Origin: Nitrososphaerota archaeon
GTDB lineage: Archaea > Thermoproteota > Nitrososphaeria > Nitrososphaerales > UBA183
Direction: 5' to 3'
Assembly (NCBI GenBank): GCA_029784825.1
Contig: JAFMAU010000073.1
Span: forward strand, 1-9,003
DNA: 9,003 bases
Each line of letters begins with the position of its first letter. Position 1 is the first letter of the stretch. A program made the position numbers and the translations under genes. The notes beneath the pieces are model-generated. The model did not search any database and was not told where the DNA came from. It was given only the letters and a program-made list of their open reading frames with translations. Positions 1-6,604 of the stretch are shown piece after piece.

Positions 1-1082
1 CCTGCCGGGGCTGTGCCGTGGGAGTACGTCCCGTTCATGACGTAGTCCGAAGTCCCGTTCAGGAAGGTGAATTGGACGTTGAGTCCGAGCAACGACTGCA
101 GCGTACCTTCTCCGACGTAGCCGACTGTGTTGACCAGTCCAGCCATCGTGCTGCAGAGATAGTCGCTGGCAGTCACTGGCACGCCGTCCTGGAAGTTGTG
201 CGCCTGGAAGTTCACGGTCCACGTAAGGTGGTCAGCGGAAGAGGTGATCGAAGTCGCGAGGGCATTGATGTAGTTCAGCGTCCTTGCGTCGAGTTCCTCC
301 AGGAGTGCTGACACCGGGTGGTAGAGGTAGGTTGCGTAGTATATGTTGGAAGCTTCTGTGTCGATCTGGTCGAGGCTGCCAAAGTCTCCAGTCTGGGCGA
401 TGTTCAGAGCGGTGTGCCCGCCCGACATGCTCCAGTGCTGGAAGTCGTTGGTGTTAGTCGCCGAGGACTCTGCAGACCCCCACGTGGTGATGTAGTTCGC
501 CAAGCCGTAGGTGTCTACTGGCTGGAAGATTACCAGGTCTGGCCTGTCTTGGGCCACAATCCTGACCATCTGCTGTGCGATGCCTGCCCTGTCGGTGGCG
601 TTGAAGTCGTTGTTGTACCTCAGCGCGAGAGCGTTGTAGGTCGAGTTCTCGTAGAAGTTGTAGTTGGCGCCTTGCGGAGCGAGGTCACCGGCGGTCGCAC
701 TCCTGTAGCCCACGACATTCTGGGTCCCAAAGTCTGGCAACGGAGTGCCCCCTCCGAAGCCCACGAATATCGCATCGAATCCTCCCTGTGAGTATAACTT
801 GCCGCAATTGGACGCCGAGCAAGCGAACGAGAGCCCCGCCATGGTGGAGAAGCTCACGTAAATCAGATTGGCGCCTATGCCCACAGACTCGAAGCTGCTT
901 TGTATGATTGCGGCCCACTGCCTCCTCAGAGGGTTGGAAGTGGGTGCGACCAGAGTGATTGGGAACAGCGTTGAAGTCGATTGCGCGGCCACCGGGGCCG
1001 GAACCGCTGAGAAGACCAACATGAAACCTATGATTGCTAAAGCTGCACCTGTAGCTGTCTCTTCAATAGTAGAAGAGCGCAT
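1..1082 (-). CDS. Family 5 extracellular solute-binding protein of a peptide ABC importer, 3' end outside the window
   Basis: This is the surface receptor that would capture peptides (or a related solute) for the adjacent Opp/Dpp-type importer. The frame opens at ATG 1082 and stays open to base 1, giving 360 visible residues. Residues 1-33 form a signal peptide, with a hydrophobic stretch at about 12-27 and a VAA cleavage motif at 31-33 followed by QS; there is no lipobox Cys. Residues about 41-202 resemble the usual C-terminal lobe of the family (NPLRRQWAAIIQ start, SVGIGANL, FDAIFVGFGGG, YNNDFNATDRAGI). Residues about 223-308 resemble the usual N-terminal start (ALNIAQTGDFGSLD, LTWTVNFQ, FQDGVPVTASD). 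This order is reversed relative to standard family members. Several N-x-S/T sites suggest surface glycosylation. The start fits a TATA box about 29 bases upstream. Family assignment is firm; the substrate is inferred from the neighbours. Confidence 0.88.
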   Translation of the reverse strand, partial: MRSSTIEETATGAALAIIGFMLVFSAVPAPVAAQSTSTLFPITLVAPTSNPLRRQWAAIIQSSFESVGIGANLIYVSFSTMAGLSFACSASNCGKLYSQGGFDAIFVGFGGGTPLPDFGTQNVVGYRSATAGDLAPQGANYNFYENSTYNALALRYNNDFNATDRAGIAQQMVRIVAQDRPDLVIFQPVDTYGLANYITTWGSAESSATNTNDFQHWSMSGGHTALNIAQTGDFGSLDQIDTEASNIYYATYLYHPVSALLEELDARTLNYINALATSITSSADHLTWTVNFQAHNFQDGVPVTASDYLCSTMAGLVNTVGYVGEGTLQSLLGLNVQFTFLNGTSDYVMNGTYSHGTAPA

Positions 1083-1110
1083 TGTTTTCGGCGCGATTAG
1101 GCACTTCAGC

Positions 1111-1119
1111 GTATATAAT
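1111..1119 (-). promoter_or_regulatory. Archaeal TATA box for the solute-binding protein gene
   Basis: On the minus strand this reads ATTATATAC, preceded by an A-rich TAATAATC that could serve as the BRE. A transcript starting about 27 bases downstream of its centre would begin near 1088, leaving a leader of only about six bases before ATG 1082. The box lies just 24 bases beyond the stop codon of the upstream ATPase gene, so the receptor probably has its own promoter and need not depend on read-through from the permease operon. Confidence 0.65.
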
Positions 1120-1142
1120 GATTATTACCACAGCAGCAAGGT

Positions 1143-2138
1143 TTAGAGGAATTTCTCTGCGTGGTGGCATGCCACCAAGTGACCCGGCTCGAGGTCGCGC
1201 AGGGCAGGTTTAGTGCTCTTGCAGATGTCGGTGGCGTATGGGCACCTCGGGTGGAAACGGCAACCACTTGGAGGGTTGACCGGACTGGGCACGTCTCCAG
1301 GAAGTATGATCCTGTTGATCTTCCTCTCAGGGTCGGGCACAGGGACAGCGGAAAGCAGGGCTATGGTGTACGGGTTCAGCGGCTTCTCGAAGAGCCTGTC
1401 CGTCTCCGCGTACTCGAAGATCTCTCCCAGATACATCACGGCGACCTGCTGGCTGATCTGCCTGACGGAGCTTAGGTCGTGCGAGATGTAGAGGAATGAT
1501 ATGCCGACGGTTCTTTGGAGTTCATCCAGCAGATTCAGCACCTGCGCCCTCACCGAGACGTCGAGGGAGGAGACGGGCTCGTCGGCCACTATGAACTTCG
1601 GGTCGGTCGCCAGCGCCCTCGCGACCGAGATCCTCTGCCTCTGGCCCCCGGAGAACTCGTGAGGGTAGCGCTCTGCGTGGTACTCTTCGAGGCCCACCAT
1701 CCCCAGAAGCTTGTAGACCCTCTCGGACCACTCAGACTGCGGTATGTTCTTGTGGATGACAAATGGTTCCGATATGATGTCGTAGACTGTCATCCTTGGG
1801 TCGAGGGAGCCGTAGGGGTTCTGGAAGACCATCTGCATGTTCCTCCTCAGGTAACGCTTCTCTTCTTCCGGGCCCTTGGTGAAGGTCTGGTAGACGTCCT
1901 TCCCCTCGAAGTACACGCTGCCGGAGTCCGGCGGCTCAAGGTCGAGCACAACCTTCCCCGTGGTGGTCTTTCCGCAGCCGCTCTCTCCCACCAAGCCGAG
2001 GGTCTGCCCCCTGTCCACACTCATGCTGACTCCGTCGACGGCATGGACATCGCCAACCTTCTTGCGGAGAAGGATGCCCCTCTCGTAGACCGGGAAGTAC
2101 TTCACGAGGTTTTCTATCTTGATTATGGGCTCCGCCAT
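1143..2138 (-). CDS. oppF: Peptide ABC importer ATPase subunit, OppF/DppF type
   Basis: Cytoplasmic ATP-hydrolysing subunit that should pair with the D-type ATPase to power peptide import. The 331 residues are normal length for the family. Walker A is GESGCGKT at 51-58, the Q-loop glutamine is Q106, the signature FSGGQRQR is at 162-169, Walker B is FIVADEP with D186 and E187, and the switch histidine is H220. The C-terminal oligopeptide-transporter region carries four cysteines (C293, C299, C306, C324) in the pattern GCRFHPRC...C...C; related DppD proteins bind a [4Fe-4S] cluster there. The ATG at 2138 directly abuts the TAG stop of the preceding ATPase gene. An AAGGAG at 2156-2151 lies 12 bases upstream, so initiation is probably by coupling. 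The F label follows position and similarity; Opp and Dpp cannot be told apart from sequence alone. Confidence 0.93.
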   Translation of the reverse strand: MAEPIIKIENLVKYFPVYERGILLRKKVGDVHAVDGVSMSVDRGQTLGLVGESGCGKTTTGKVVLDLEPPDSGSVYFEGKDVYQTFTKGPEEEKRYLRRNMQMVFQNPYGSLDPRMTVYDIISEPFVIHKNIPQSEWSERVYKLLGMVGLEEYHAERYPHEFSGGQRQRISVARALATDPKFIVADEPVSSLDVSVRAQVLNLLDELQRTVGISFLYISHDLSSVRQISQQVAVMYLGEIFEYAETDRLFEKPLNPYTIALLSAVPVPDPERKINRIILPGDVPSPVNPPSGCRFHPRCPYATDICKSTKPALRDLEPGHLVACHHAEKFL

Positions 2139-3131
2139 CTAGTTCTTCAACTCCTTCTGCAGCGTGAGATCCTTCCAGTGGTGGCACGAGACCTTCCTTC
2201 CTCCCGCAATGTCTTCCAGTGGGGGGATCTTCTCCGCGCACACATCCGTCATGTACGCGCACCGCGGGTGATATCTGCAGCCCGAAGGCGGCTCGATGAG
2301 GTTCGGAATGTTGCCGGGAATGGAGGTGAGGGACTGCCTCCTGTCGAGCCGTGGGACCGCCCGCAGGAGAGCAGAAGTGTACGGGTGCTTCGGCGACTCG
2401 AAAATCTCCCTAGTTGAGGCGACCTCTGCTACCCTTCCCGCATAGAGGACAACCACCTTCTCAGTCATCTCGGATATTATCCCCATGTCGTGGGTTATCA
2501 TTATCAGTGACATGTCAAGCTCTTTCTGAAGCGTCTTCAGGAGCTCGAGGACCTGGGCCTGGATTGTCACGTCGAGGTTTGTTGTAGGCTCATCGGCGAT
2601 GAGGATCTGGGGCTCGCCCGCCAGCGCCCTCGCGATGGCGACCCTCTGCCTCATGCCTCCGCTGAGCTCGTGCGGGTACTGCTTCATCCTGGCATCCGGC
2701 TCTGAGATCCTGACCAGCTTCAAGAGCCCCACCGCCTTCTCATAGACCTGCTCCTTGCTGAGGTCGAAGTGTATCTTGATCACGTCAGAGAGCTGAGTCC
2801 CGATGCTGAAGAGCGGGTTGAGGGATGAGTTGGGGTCCTGGAAGACCACTCCTATCTTCCTTCCCCGCAGCCGCTGCATCTCGGACTCTTTCTTCTTGAG
2901 CAGGTCGTCGCCTTCAAGCAGAATCTTCCCAGAAAGTACCTTGCCGGGCCTCGGCACTATGCCCAGGATGGATTGGGCGGTGACGGACTTGCCCGAACCG
3001 GACTCCCCCACCAACCCGAGAGGTTCCTTCGCGCTCAGCACGAAGTTGACGCCATCAACCGCCTTTACCACGCCCGCCTCGGTGAAGAAGTATGTGTGCA
3101 GGTCTTCCACTCGGAGAATCTCGGTTGGCAA
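2139..3131 (-). CDS. oppD: Peptide ABC importer ATPase subunit, OppD/DppD type
   Basis: Cytoplasmic ATPase partner of the F-type subunit. The 330 residues contain Walker A GESGSGKS at 42-49, Q-loop Q98, signature LSGGMRQR at 156-163, Walker B ILIADEP with D180 and E181, a D-loop reading TNLDV (more often TALDV) and switch H214. Four C-terminal cysteines, C285, C291, C298 and C316, form the GCRYHPRC...C...C pattern, which in DppD homologues ligates a [4Fe-4S] cluster. The start is TTG at 3131, six bases after the stop of permease C. A GAGGGAG in the end of the permease gene lies about nine bases upstream and can act as ribosome binding site. The gene ends in TAG directly against the ATG of the next ATPase. 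The paralogous D and F pair implies a heterodimeric motor. Confidence 0.93.
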   Translation of the reverse strand: MPTEILRVEDLHTYFFTEAGVVKAVDGVNFVLSAKEPLGLVGESGSGKSVTAQSILGIVPRPGKVLSGKILLEGDDLLKKKESEMQRLRGRKIGVVFQDPNSSLNPLFSIGTQLSDVIKIHFDLSKEQVYEKAVGLLKLVRISEPDARMKQYPHELSGGMRQRVAIARALAGEPQILIADEPTTNLDVTIQAQVLELLKTLQKELDMSLIMITHDMGIISEMTEKVVVLYAGRVAEVASTREIFESPKHPYTSALLRAVPRLDRRQSLTSIPGNIPNLIEPPSGCRYHPRCAYMTDVCAEKIPPLEDIAGGRKVSCHHWKDLTLQKELKN

Positions 3132-3137
3132 GCTCGT

Positions 3138-4076
3138 CTACTCCCTCAACCGCGGGTTGAGTGCGTCTGAGAGTCCGTCACCCAGGAGGTTGAACCCCAG
3201 CACGCTGAACACCACGGCAAGCCCTGGAAACAGCGACACCCACCACTCTGTCCTGATGTATCCGAAGCCCTCCTGAAGGAGGAGCCCCCACGTCGAAGTG
3301 TTAGGGTCGCCGAACCCCAAGAAGCTCACCACCACTTCGGTGAGAATGTTGGCAGCTACCAGAAGGCTGGCCAGGACGATTACCGGAGGGAGGATGTTGG
3401 GGACTATGTGCCTGAACAGGATTCTGGAGTTGCTGGCCCCAAGAGCCTTTGAAGCCTGGACGTACTCCAACTCCCTCACCCGAAGGACCTCTCCTCTGGC
3501 GACTAACGCGATGGTGGGCCAGCCGAAGGCTGCGAGTATCAGCATTATCAGGGTCAGGCCGAAGCCCGCCGCAACTGCCAGTATGAATATGCGGGCGAAG
3601 AGAAGGATGATCACCAAGACCGGCAAGACCAGGAACATCTGGGTCACGCCCAGCAGGAGTGCGCCCGACGCGCCTTTCCTGTATCCCGCAAGTGCCCCGA
3701 CGAGTATGCCTATCACCACCGCAATCCCGGTTGCGAAGATTCCGACGTAGAGGTCGTTGGGCGCCCCGTGAAGGATCTCACTGTACACGTCAATGCCTGA
3801 CTGCTCTGTCCCCAACGGGTGCGCCCAGTTTGTGAATGGAGGGAGGTTGGTGCACCCCTGGTAAAGGCACTGGAAGCTCCTGGTGGGATAAGGCGCAAAG
3901 ACGTAACCGAAAATGGCTATGAAAAAGAAGAAGGCCACTATGGATGCGCCTGCAAGGCCCGACTTGTTCCTCCTGAAGCGCCTCCATGCCACAGCCCACT
4001 GGCTGGCGGACCTCCTCTGAACTGTGTGGACGTCGTCCCTCCGCTTTTCGACGGCTTCGGAGGCCGGTTCGCTCAA
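3138..4076 (-). CDS. oppC: Peptide ABC importer permease, OppC/DppC type
   Basis: Integral membrane channel subunit, 312 residues. A charged cytoplasmic N-terminus (residues 1-38) precedes the first membrane helix (about 43-61). An external segment follows with the family hallmark HPLGTEQSGIDVYSEILHGA at 86-105, then several more hydrophobic helices (about 110-130, 140-165, 168-190, 228-250 and 280-300). The cytoplasmic EAA loop that docks on the ATPases is visible at about 204-230 (EYVQASKALG...IVPNILP). The end LNPRLRE is typical. The start is TTG at 4076, which overlaps the TGA stop of permease B in a shared TTGA, indicating translational coupling. It lies second in the operon after permease B, the usual B-C-D-F order. 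Confidence 0.93.
   Translation of the reverse strand: MSEPASEAVEKRRDDVHTVQRRSASQWAVAWRRFRRNKSGLAGASIVAFFFFIAIFGYVFAPYPTRSFQCLYQGCTNLPPFTNWAHPLGTEQSGIDVYSEILHGAPNDLYVGIFATGIAVVIGILVGALAGYRKGASGALLLGVTQMFLVLPVLVIILLFARIFILAVAAGFGLTLIMLILAAFGWPTIALVARGEVLRVRELEYVQASKALGASNSRILFRHIVPNILPPVIVLASLLVAANILTEVVVSFLGFGDPNTSTWGLLLQEGFGYIRTEWWVSLFPGLAVVFSVLGFNLLGDGLSDALNPRLRE
3145..3161. repeat. Perfect 7-bp inverted repeat at the permease C / ATPase D junction
   Basis: CTCAACC and GGTTGAG flank a three-base GCG centre. The element sits in the last codons of permease C, just upstream of the D-type ATPase start, and its 3' arm on the mRNA runs into the putative ribosome binding site GAGGGAG. It could form a short hairpin that tunes reinitiation. 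It also encodes the conserved LNPRLR end, so its occurrence may be accidental. Confidence 0.4.
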
Positions 4077-5047
4077 GTCAGCCGGACCCTCGGGTCGAGG
4101 TAAGCGTAGAACAGGTCTGTCCCTAGATTGAAGAACAGGACCATCAGCGTGATGATCATTGTTATCGCCACTACTGTCGGAATGTCGAGTACGGTGGCTG
4201 CGGTCACGAACTCATAGCCCAGGCCTGGCCAGCTGAACGTCGTTTCAAGAGCGGGCGCCCCTCCCAAGGAGAGCCCCAAGGAGAGCCCCACAATCGTCAC
4301 GATGGGGGTTATCGCATTCTTCAGCGCATACTTGTAGGTCACGGTTCTTTCCTTCAGACCGCTTGCCCTAGCTGCGAGCACGAAGTCCTGCCGCAGGGTC
4401 TCCAGCATGTTCGCCCTCACGAGCCTCACGATCGCTGCCAGGGAGACGAAGGTAAGCACCGCGGTCGGCAGGATGGCATGCGCGATCAGGTCAGTGGGGA
4501 TGCTCCCCCACCAGTACGGAGCGTAGCCCGATATGGCCCCGCCGAACGGGAGCCAATGCAGGTAGAAAGAGAACACGATTATCGTCATTATCCCCAGCCA
4601 GAAGGTGGGCATTGAAACGCCGAATATCGCCGTGGTGGTGACCGCGACGTCCGACTTTGCGTACTGGTGCTTCGCGGAGTAGACCCCCACTGGGATGCCT
4701 ATCCCCAGGGCGAGGGCCAGCGAGCCCAGCTGGAGCTCAAGGGTGGTCCCGATCCATGGCAGGATGAAGTGGGAGACAGGTCCCCCCTGCACCAGCGAGG
4801 TGCCGAGGTTGCCCTGCAGGAATTCGGTGAGCCAGTAGAAGTACCTGACGAAGACGGGGTCGTTGACGTGGTAGTAATCTTCGAGCGCCTTCAGCACCGT
4901 GGGGTTCATGTTGTGGTACGAGAGCCTGATCAGGTCGACGGGGTTTCCTGCAGCGTTGGTCATTACGAATGTGAGGATGGAGACTGCCAAGAACACAGGA
5001 ATCATGAAGAGGATCCTGCGGACCAGGTATGTTGCTAGGCTCCCCAA
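4073..5047 (-). CDS. oppB: Peptide ABC importer permease, OppB/DppB type
   Basis: First gene of the importer operon and partner of permease C in the membrane channel. The 324 residues begin with the family-typical N-terminal helix (YLVRRILFMIPVFLAVSILTF region, 7-28). An external loop follows with the DPVFVRYFYWL and GNLGTSL motifs (64-84). Further helices lie at about 101-122, 137-163 and 186-208, and two more near the C-terminus. The EAA loop is at about 222-248 (DFVLAARASG...KNAITP). The conserved ETTFSWPGLG follows at 268-277, and the protein ends in DPRVRLT. The start is TTG at 5047, chosen because a TATA box centred about 28 bases upstream predicts transcription beginning almost at this codon. 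The stop overlaps the start of permease C. Confidence 0.93.
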   Translation of the reverse strand: MGSLATYLVRRILFMIPVFLAVSILTFVMTNAAGNPVDLIRLSYHNMNPTVLKALEDYYHVNDPVFVRYFYWLTEFLQGNLGTSLVQGGPVSHFILPWIGTTLELQLGSLALALGIGIPVGVYSAKHQYAKSDVAVTTTAIFGVSMPTFWLGIMTIIVFSFYLHWLPFGGAISGYAPYWWGSIPTDLIAHAILPTAVLTFVSLAAIVRLVRANMLETLRQDFVLAARASGLKERTVTYKYALKNAITPIVTIVGLSLGLSLGGAPALETTFSWPGLGYEFVTAATVLDIPTVVAITMIITLMVLFFNLGTDLFYAYLDPRVRLT

Positions 5048-5070
5048 GGGAGATTTCGGCGCCCTTTCGC

Positions 5071-5080
5071 TTTAATATAG
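5071..5080 (-). promoter_or_regulatory. TATA box for the importer operon
   Basis: On the minus strand this reads CTATATTAAA, the clearest A/T-rich element between the divergent genes. A start about 27 bases downstream falls near 5049, so the B-C-D-F mRNA would be practically leaderless with TTG 5047 as first codon. On the plus strand the same bases read TTTAATATAG and could in principle also serve the divergent gene, but the spacing to its likely GTG start is too long for a leaderless transcript. Confidence 0.65.
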
Positions 5081-5108
5081 ATTGTTACCACTTTCAAAGC
5101 CGCCGTCT

Positions 5109-5118
5109 TCCTTTTTAC
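5109..5118 (+). promoter_or_regulatory. Candidate TATA box for the first hypothetical membrane protein
   Basis: The plus strand reads TCCTTTTTAC, a T-rich stretch centred near 5114. Transcription starting about 27 bases downstream would begin at 5141, directly before GTG 5142. The match to the archaeal TATA consensus is only moderate; the argument rests mainly on spacing that matches the other genes in the window. Confidence 0.4.
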
Positions 5119-5141
5119 GACAGGCCGACTCGGCCCAGGCT

Positions 5142-5714
5142 GTGGTCCGGAAGATCAGGTCGCGCGTGTCTATCGCAGTGGCAGTCGTGGCCGCGCTCTT
5201 CACTCTGATGTGCCTAGTCCTACCTGAAGTGCAGACCCCGCAGACGATCATCATGGAGGGGCCCACTTCTCCATACGGCGCAATCAGCTACACGTTCAGC
5301 GGCTACGTGGTTCCGCCTGTTCCTGCCGGGTCGGAGATATCCGTGGGCATCGCAGGTTACCTGCCCAACAGTCTTGCACTCTCCATGTTCCCCGCCACGG
5401 GCGGCGGATTGCAGCCGACGGGCCCAGCCCTGATTGACCTGTCGAACTTCAGCAGTTCGCCCTTCAGCGTCTCGGTGACCGCGCCTGTGAGCGGGTCCTA
5501 CGCCATCTTCATAACGTCGGAGAACAGGACAGTCTACGTCCTTGCCATCAGGGGAGTCTGGTCGCTCTTCTACGTCCTGCGGGGCTACGTGTTCGAAGGC
5601 TTCTTCGCAGCAGTTGCGGGCATCCTGGCCACCTACTACTTCCGTACGTGGGAGAAAAGGAAAGAGATTGAAGAGAAAGCCATCAGAGACGTGGTCTCGA
5701 GAGAGAGCGCCTAG
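5142..5714 (+). CDS. Hypothetical membrane protein with an external domain between two helices
   Basis: I do not recognise this 190-residue protein. It begins with a basic segment (VRKIRSR) and a membrane helix at about 9-28. Then comes a roughly 115-residue domain rich in Ser, Gly, Pro and Val with alternating hydrophobic residues, suggestive of a beta-sandwich. A second helix lies at about 148-167, followed by a charged cytoplasmic tail (RTWEKRKEIEEKAIRD). The domain should face outside and has possible N-glycosylation sites (NFSS, NRT). The same frame is open back to a TTG at 5082, but GTG 5142 is preferred because it begins right at the helix and lies about 27 bases after a T-rich box. 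It is divergent from the importer operon. Its stop codon shares a CTAG with the stop of the next gene on the opposite strand. Confidence 0.72.
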   Translation: MVRKIRSRVSIAVAVVAALFTLMCLVLPEVQTPQTIIMEGPTSPYGAISYTFSGYVVPPVPAGSEISVGIAGYLPNSLALSMFPATGGGLQPTGPALIDLSNFSSSPFSVSVTAPVSGSYAIFITSENRTVYVLAIRGVWSLFYVLRGYVFEGFFAAVAGILATYYFRTWEKRKEIEEKAIRDVVSRESA

Positions 5715-6001
5715 GTCGCAACCCGCTTCCTCTGAACCCAGCCGTAGACATAGAGGACGTCGATGATCACGAGCACCGCGAGGAGGACTTGGAGCCAGGA
5801 AAGGCTCAGCGGACTCTGAAGGTTTCCGCGCGGGCCCTGCAGGCTGGATGTCTCAACCAGAAAGGACTGCGAGAAAGTGTAGGACATGCCTTCCCGGGCC
5901 GCATATGCGGACCTGGCAGCGACGTCGACGGAGACGAAGTAGAGGCCCAGGAGGAGTATCGCGTTTATCGCGATGATCTCCAGAGCCTTGCCAGCGTTCA
6001 C
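5711..6001 (-). CDS. Hypothetical two-helix membrane protein
   Basis: Small protein of 96 residues with no family I can name. Helix 1 spans about 7-27, a polar external loop covers about 28-66, helix 2 covers about 67-86, and a short basic tail ends in RKRVAT. By the positive-inside rule both ends should be cytoplasmic. The frame extends back to a TTG at 6070, but GTG 6001 is favoured: the extension is very basic and unlike a membrane protein start, and a TTAATT box lies about 27 bases upstream of 6001. The gene is convergent with the preceding one, with a 4-base overlap of stop codons, and divergent from the signal peptidase. Its layout (helix, outside segment, helix, basic tail) mirrors its convergent neighbour. 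Confidence 0.65.
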   Translation of the reverse strand: MNAGKALEIIAINAILLLGLYFVSVDVAARSAYAAREGMSYTFSQSFLVETSSLQGPRGNLQSPLSLSWLQVLLAVLVIIDVLYVYGWVQRKRVAT

Positions 6002-6024
6002 GCTCCCGCCTCTGCCGCGCCAGC

Positions 6025-6032
6025 GAATTAAC
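6025..6032 (-). promoter_or_regulatory. Candidate TATA box for the two-helix membrane protein
   Basis: The minus strand reads GTTAATTC within an otherwise GC-rich region, centred near 6028. A 27-base spacing puts the transcription start at 6001, exactly on the GTG codon. A second A/T-rich stretch (GTTAAACATT, 6051-6042) is a possible alternative box that would leave a leader of about 20 bases. Confidence 0.45.
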
Positions 6033-6043
6033 GCTTTACCAAT

Positions 6044-6050
6044 GTTTAAC
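6044..6050 (+). promoter_or_regulatory. Candidate TATA box for signal peptidase I
   Basis: The plus strand reads GTTTAAC, centred near 6047. The expected start of transcription is about 6074, three bases before TTG 6077. The box lies about 15 bases from the oppositely oriented candidate box of the neighbouring gene, forming a compact divergent promoter. Confidence 0.45.
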
Positions 6051-6076
6051 ACCCGGATTCTGGGGCGCAAGGGAGT

Positions 6077-6604
6077 TTGAGAGCGTCCGTCAGGGCAGCA
6101 GCGTATGTGCTCGTCCTCGGACTTCTGGTGGGCTCATTCGCGTACTTCACGCTGGTTTTCGCGCGGAAGGTCACCGGCACGAGCATGTACCCCACCCTGG
6201 AGGAAGGCGACATGGTCGTGGTGGTCAGCGTCCCCTACTCGTCGCTCAAGGCGGGCGACATCATCGTCTATGACCCTCCCTGCTCGGCCACTGGGAACTC
6301 GGTGATCCATAGGGTCGTGGGAATCGAGGTGGGAGGGCTCATCACCAGGGGGGACAACAATCCCTCCACCGACCAAGTAGGGGGCATAGCTACCGGACCC
6401 GTGACCGCCTCGTGCGTGGAAGGCGAGGTGGTCTTCGTGGTGCCTTACCTCGAGAAGCTTGCGTTCCTGCCCTACGACGCCAACTACATTCTCGCGGCTG
6501 CCCTTCTGCTTCTCATCATACTCGGCGAGGTCTACAGCAGCCGGAAGCAGAAGGAGGATGTCCCCGAGCCAGCGCCGGCGATTGGCCAGAAGACCGAACA
6601 GTAG
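6077..6604 (+). CDS. Signal peptidase I, archaeal/ER type (Ser-His, S26B)
   Basis: Membrane protease that removes signal peptides from proteins exported by Sec. The 175 residues begin with a membrane helix (about 7-29). The catalytic serine motif GTSMYPTL follows, with nucleophile S36. VIHRVV contains H78, the general base found in archaeal and ER enzymes in place of the bacterial lysine. GDNN at 92-95 is the conserved box E. A second helix lies at about 136-152, followed by a charged, proline-rich cytoplasmic tail. The start is TTG 6077, the first codon in frame before the helix and a few bases after the predicted transcription start. A plausible client in this window is the solute-binding protein with its VAA cleavage site. 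The catalytic motifs make this identification firm. Confidence 0.92.
   Translation: MRASVRAAAYVLVLGLLVGSFAYFTLVFARKVTGTSMYPTLEEGDMVVVVSVPYSSLKAGDIIVYDPPCSATGNSVIHRVVGIEVGGLITRGDNNPSTDQVGGIATGPVTASCVEGEVVFVVPYLEKLAFLPYDANYILAAALLLLIILGEVYSSRKQKEDVPEPAPAIGQKTEQ

Noticed and set aside
318..1146. Plus-strand frames (318-791 and 868-1146) and a minus-strand frame (685-918) at the left end
   Set aside because: They lie over the continuous minus-strand frame of the solute-binding protein, which has a signal peptide, family motifs and a promoter.
1515..2417. 300-codon open frame on the plus strand, antisense to the two ATPase genes
   Set aside because: It is a shadow of GC-rich coding on the other strand. 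Its composition is low in recognisable motifs, and the minus strand has complete ATP-binding motifs in the same region.
4263..4286. Tandem 12-base repeat CCCAAGGAGAGC inside permease B
   Set aside because: It encodes GLSLGLSLGG, which matches the family's normal GLxxGxLLGG segment without changing length, so it is probably codon coincidence rather than an expansion.
5082..5141. TTG-initiated N-terminal extension of the first hypothetical membrane protein
   Set aside because: It overlaps the promoter region, adds a non-hydrophobic segment before the first helix, and does not fit the promoter spacing seen at the other genes.
6002..6070. TTG-initiated extension of the two-helix membrane protein
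   Set aside because: The extension covers both candidate TATA boxes of the divergent promoter and encodes a very basic stretch not expected before the helix.
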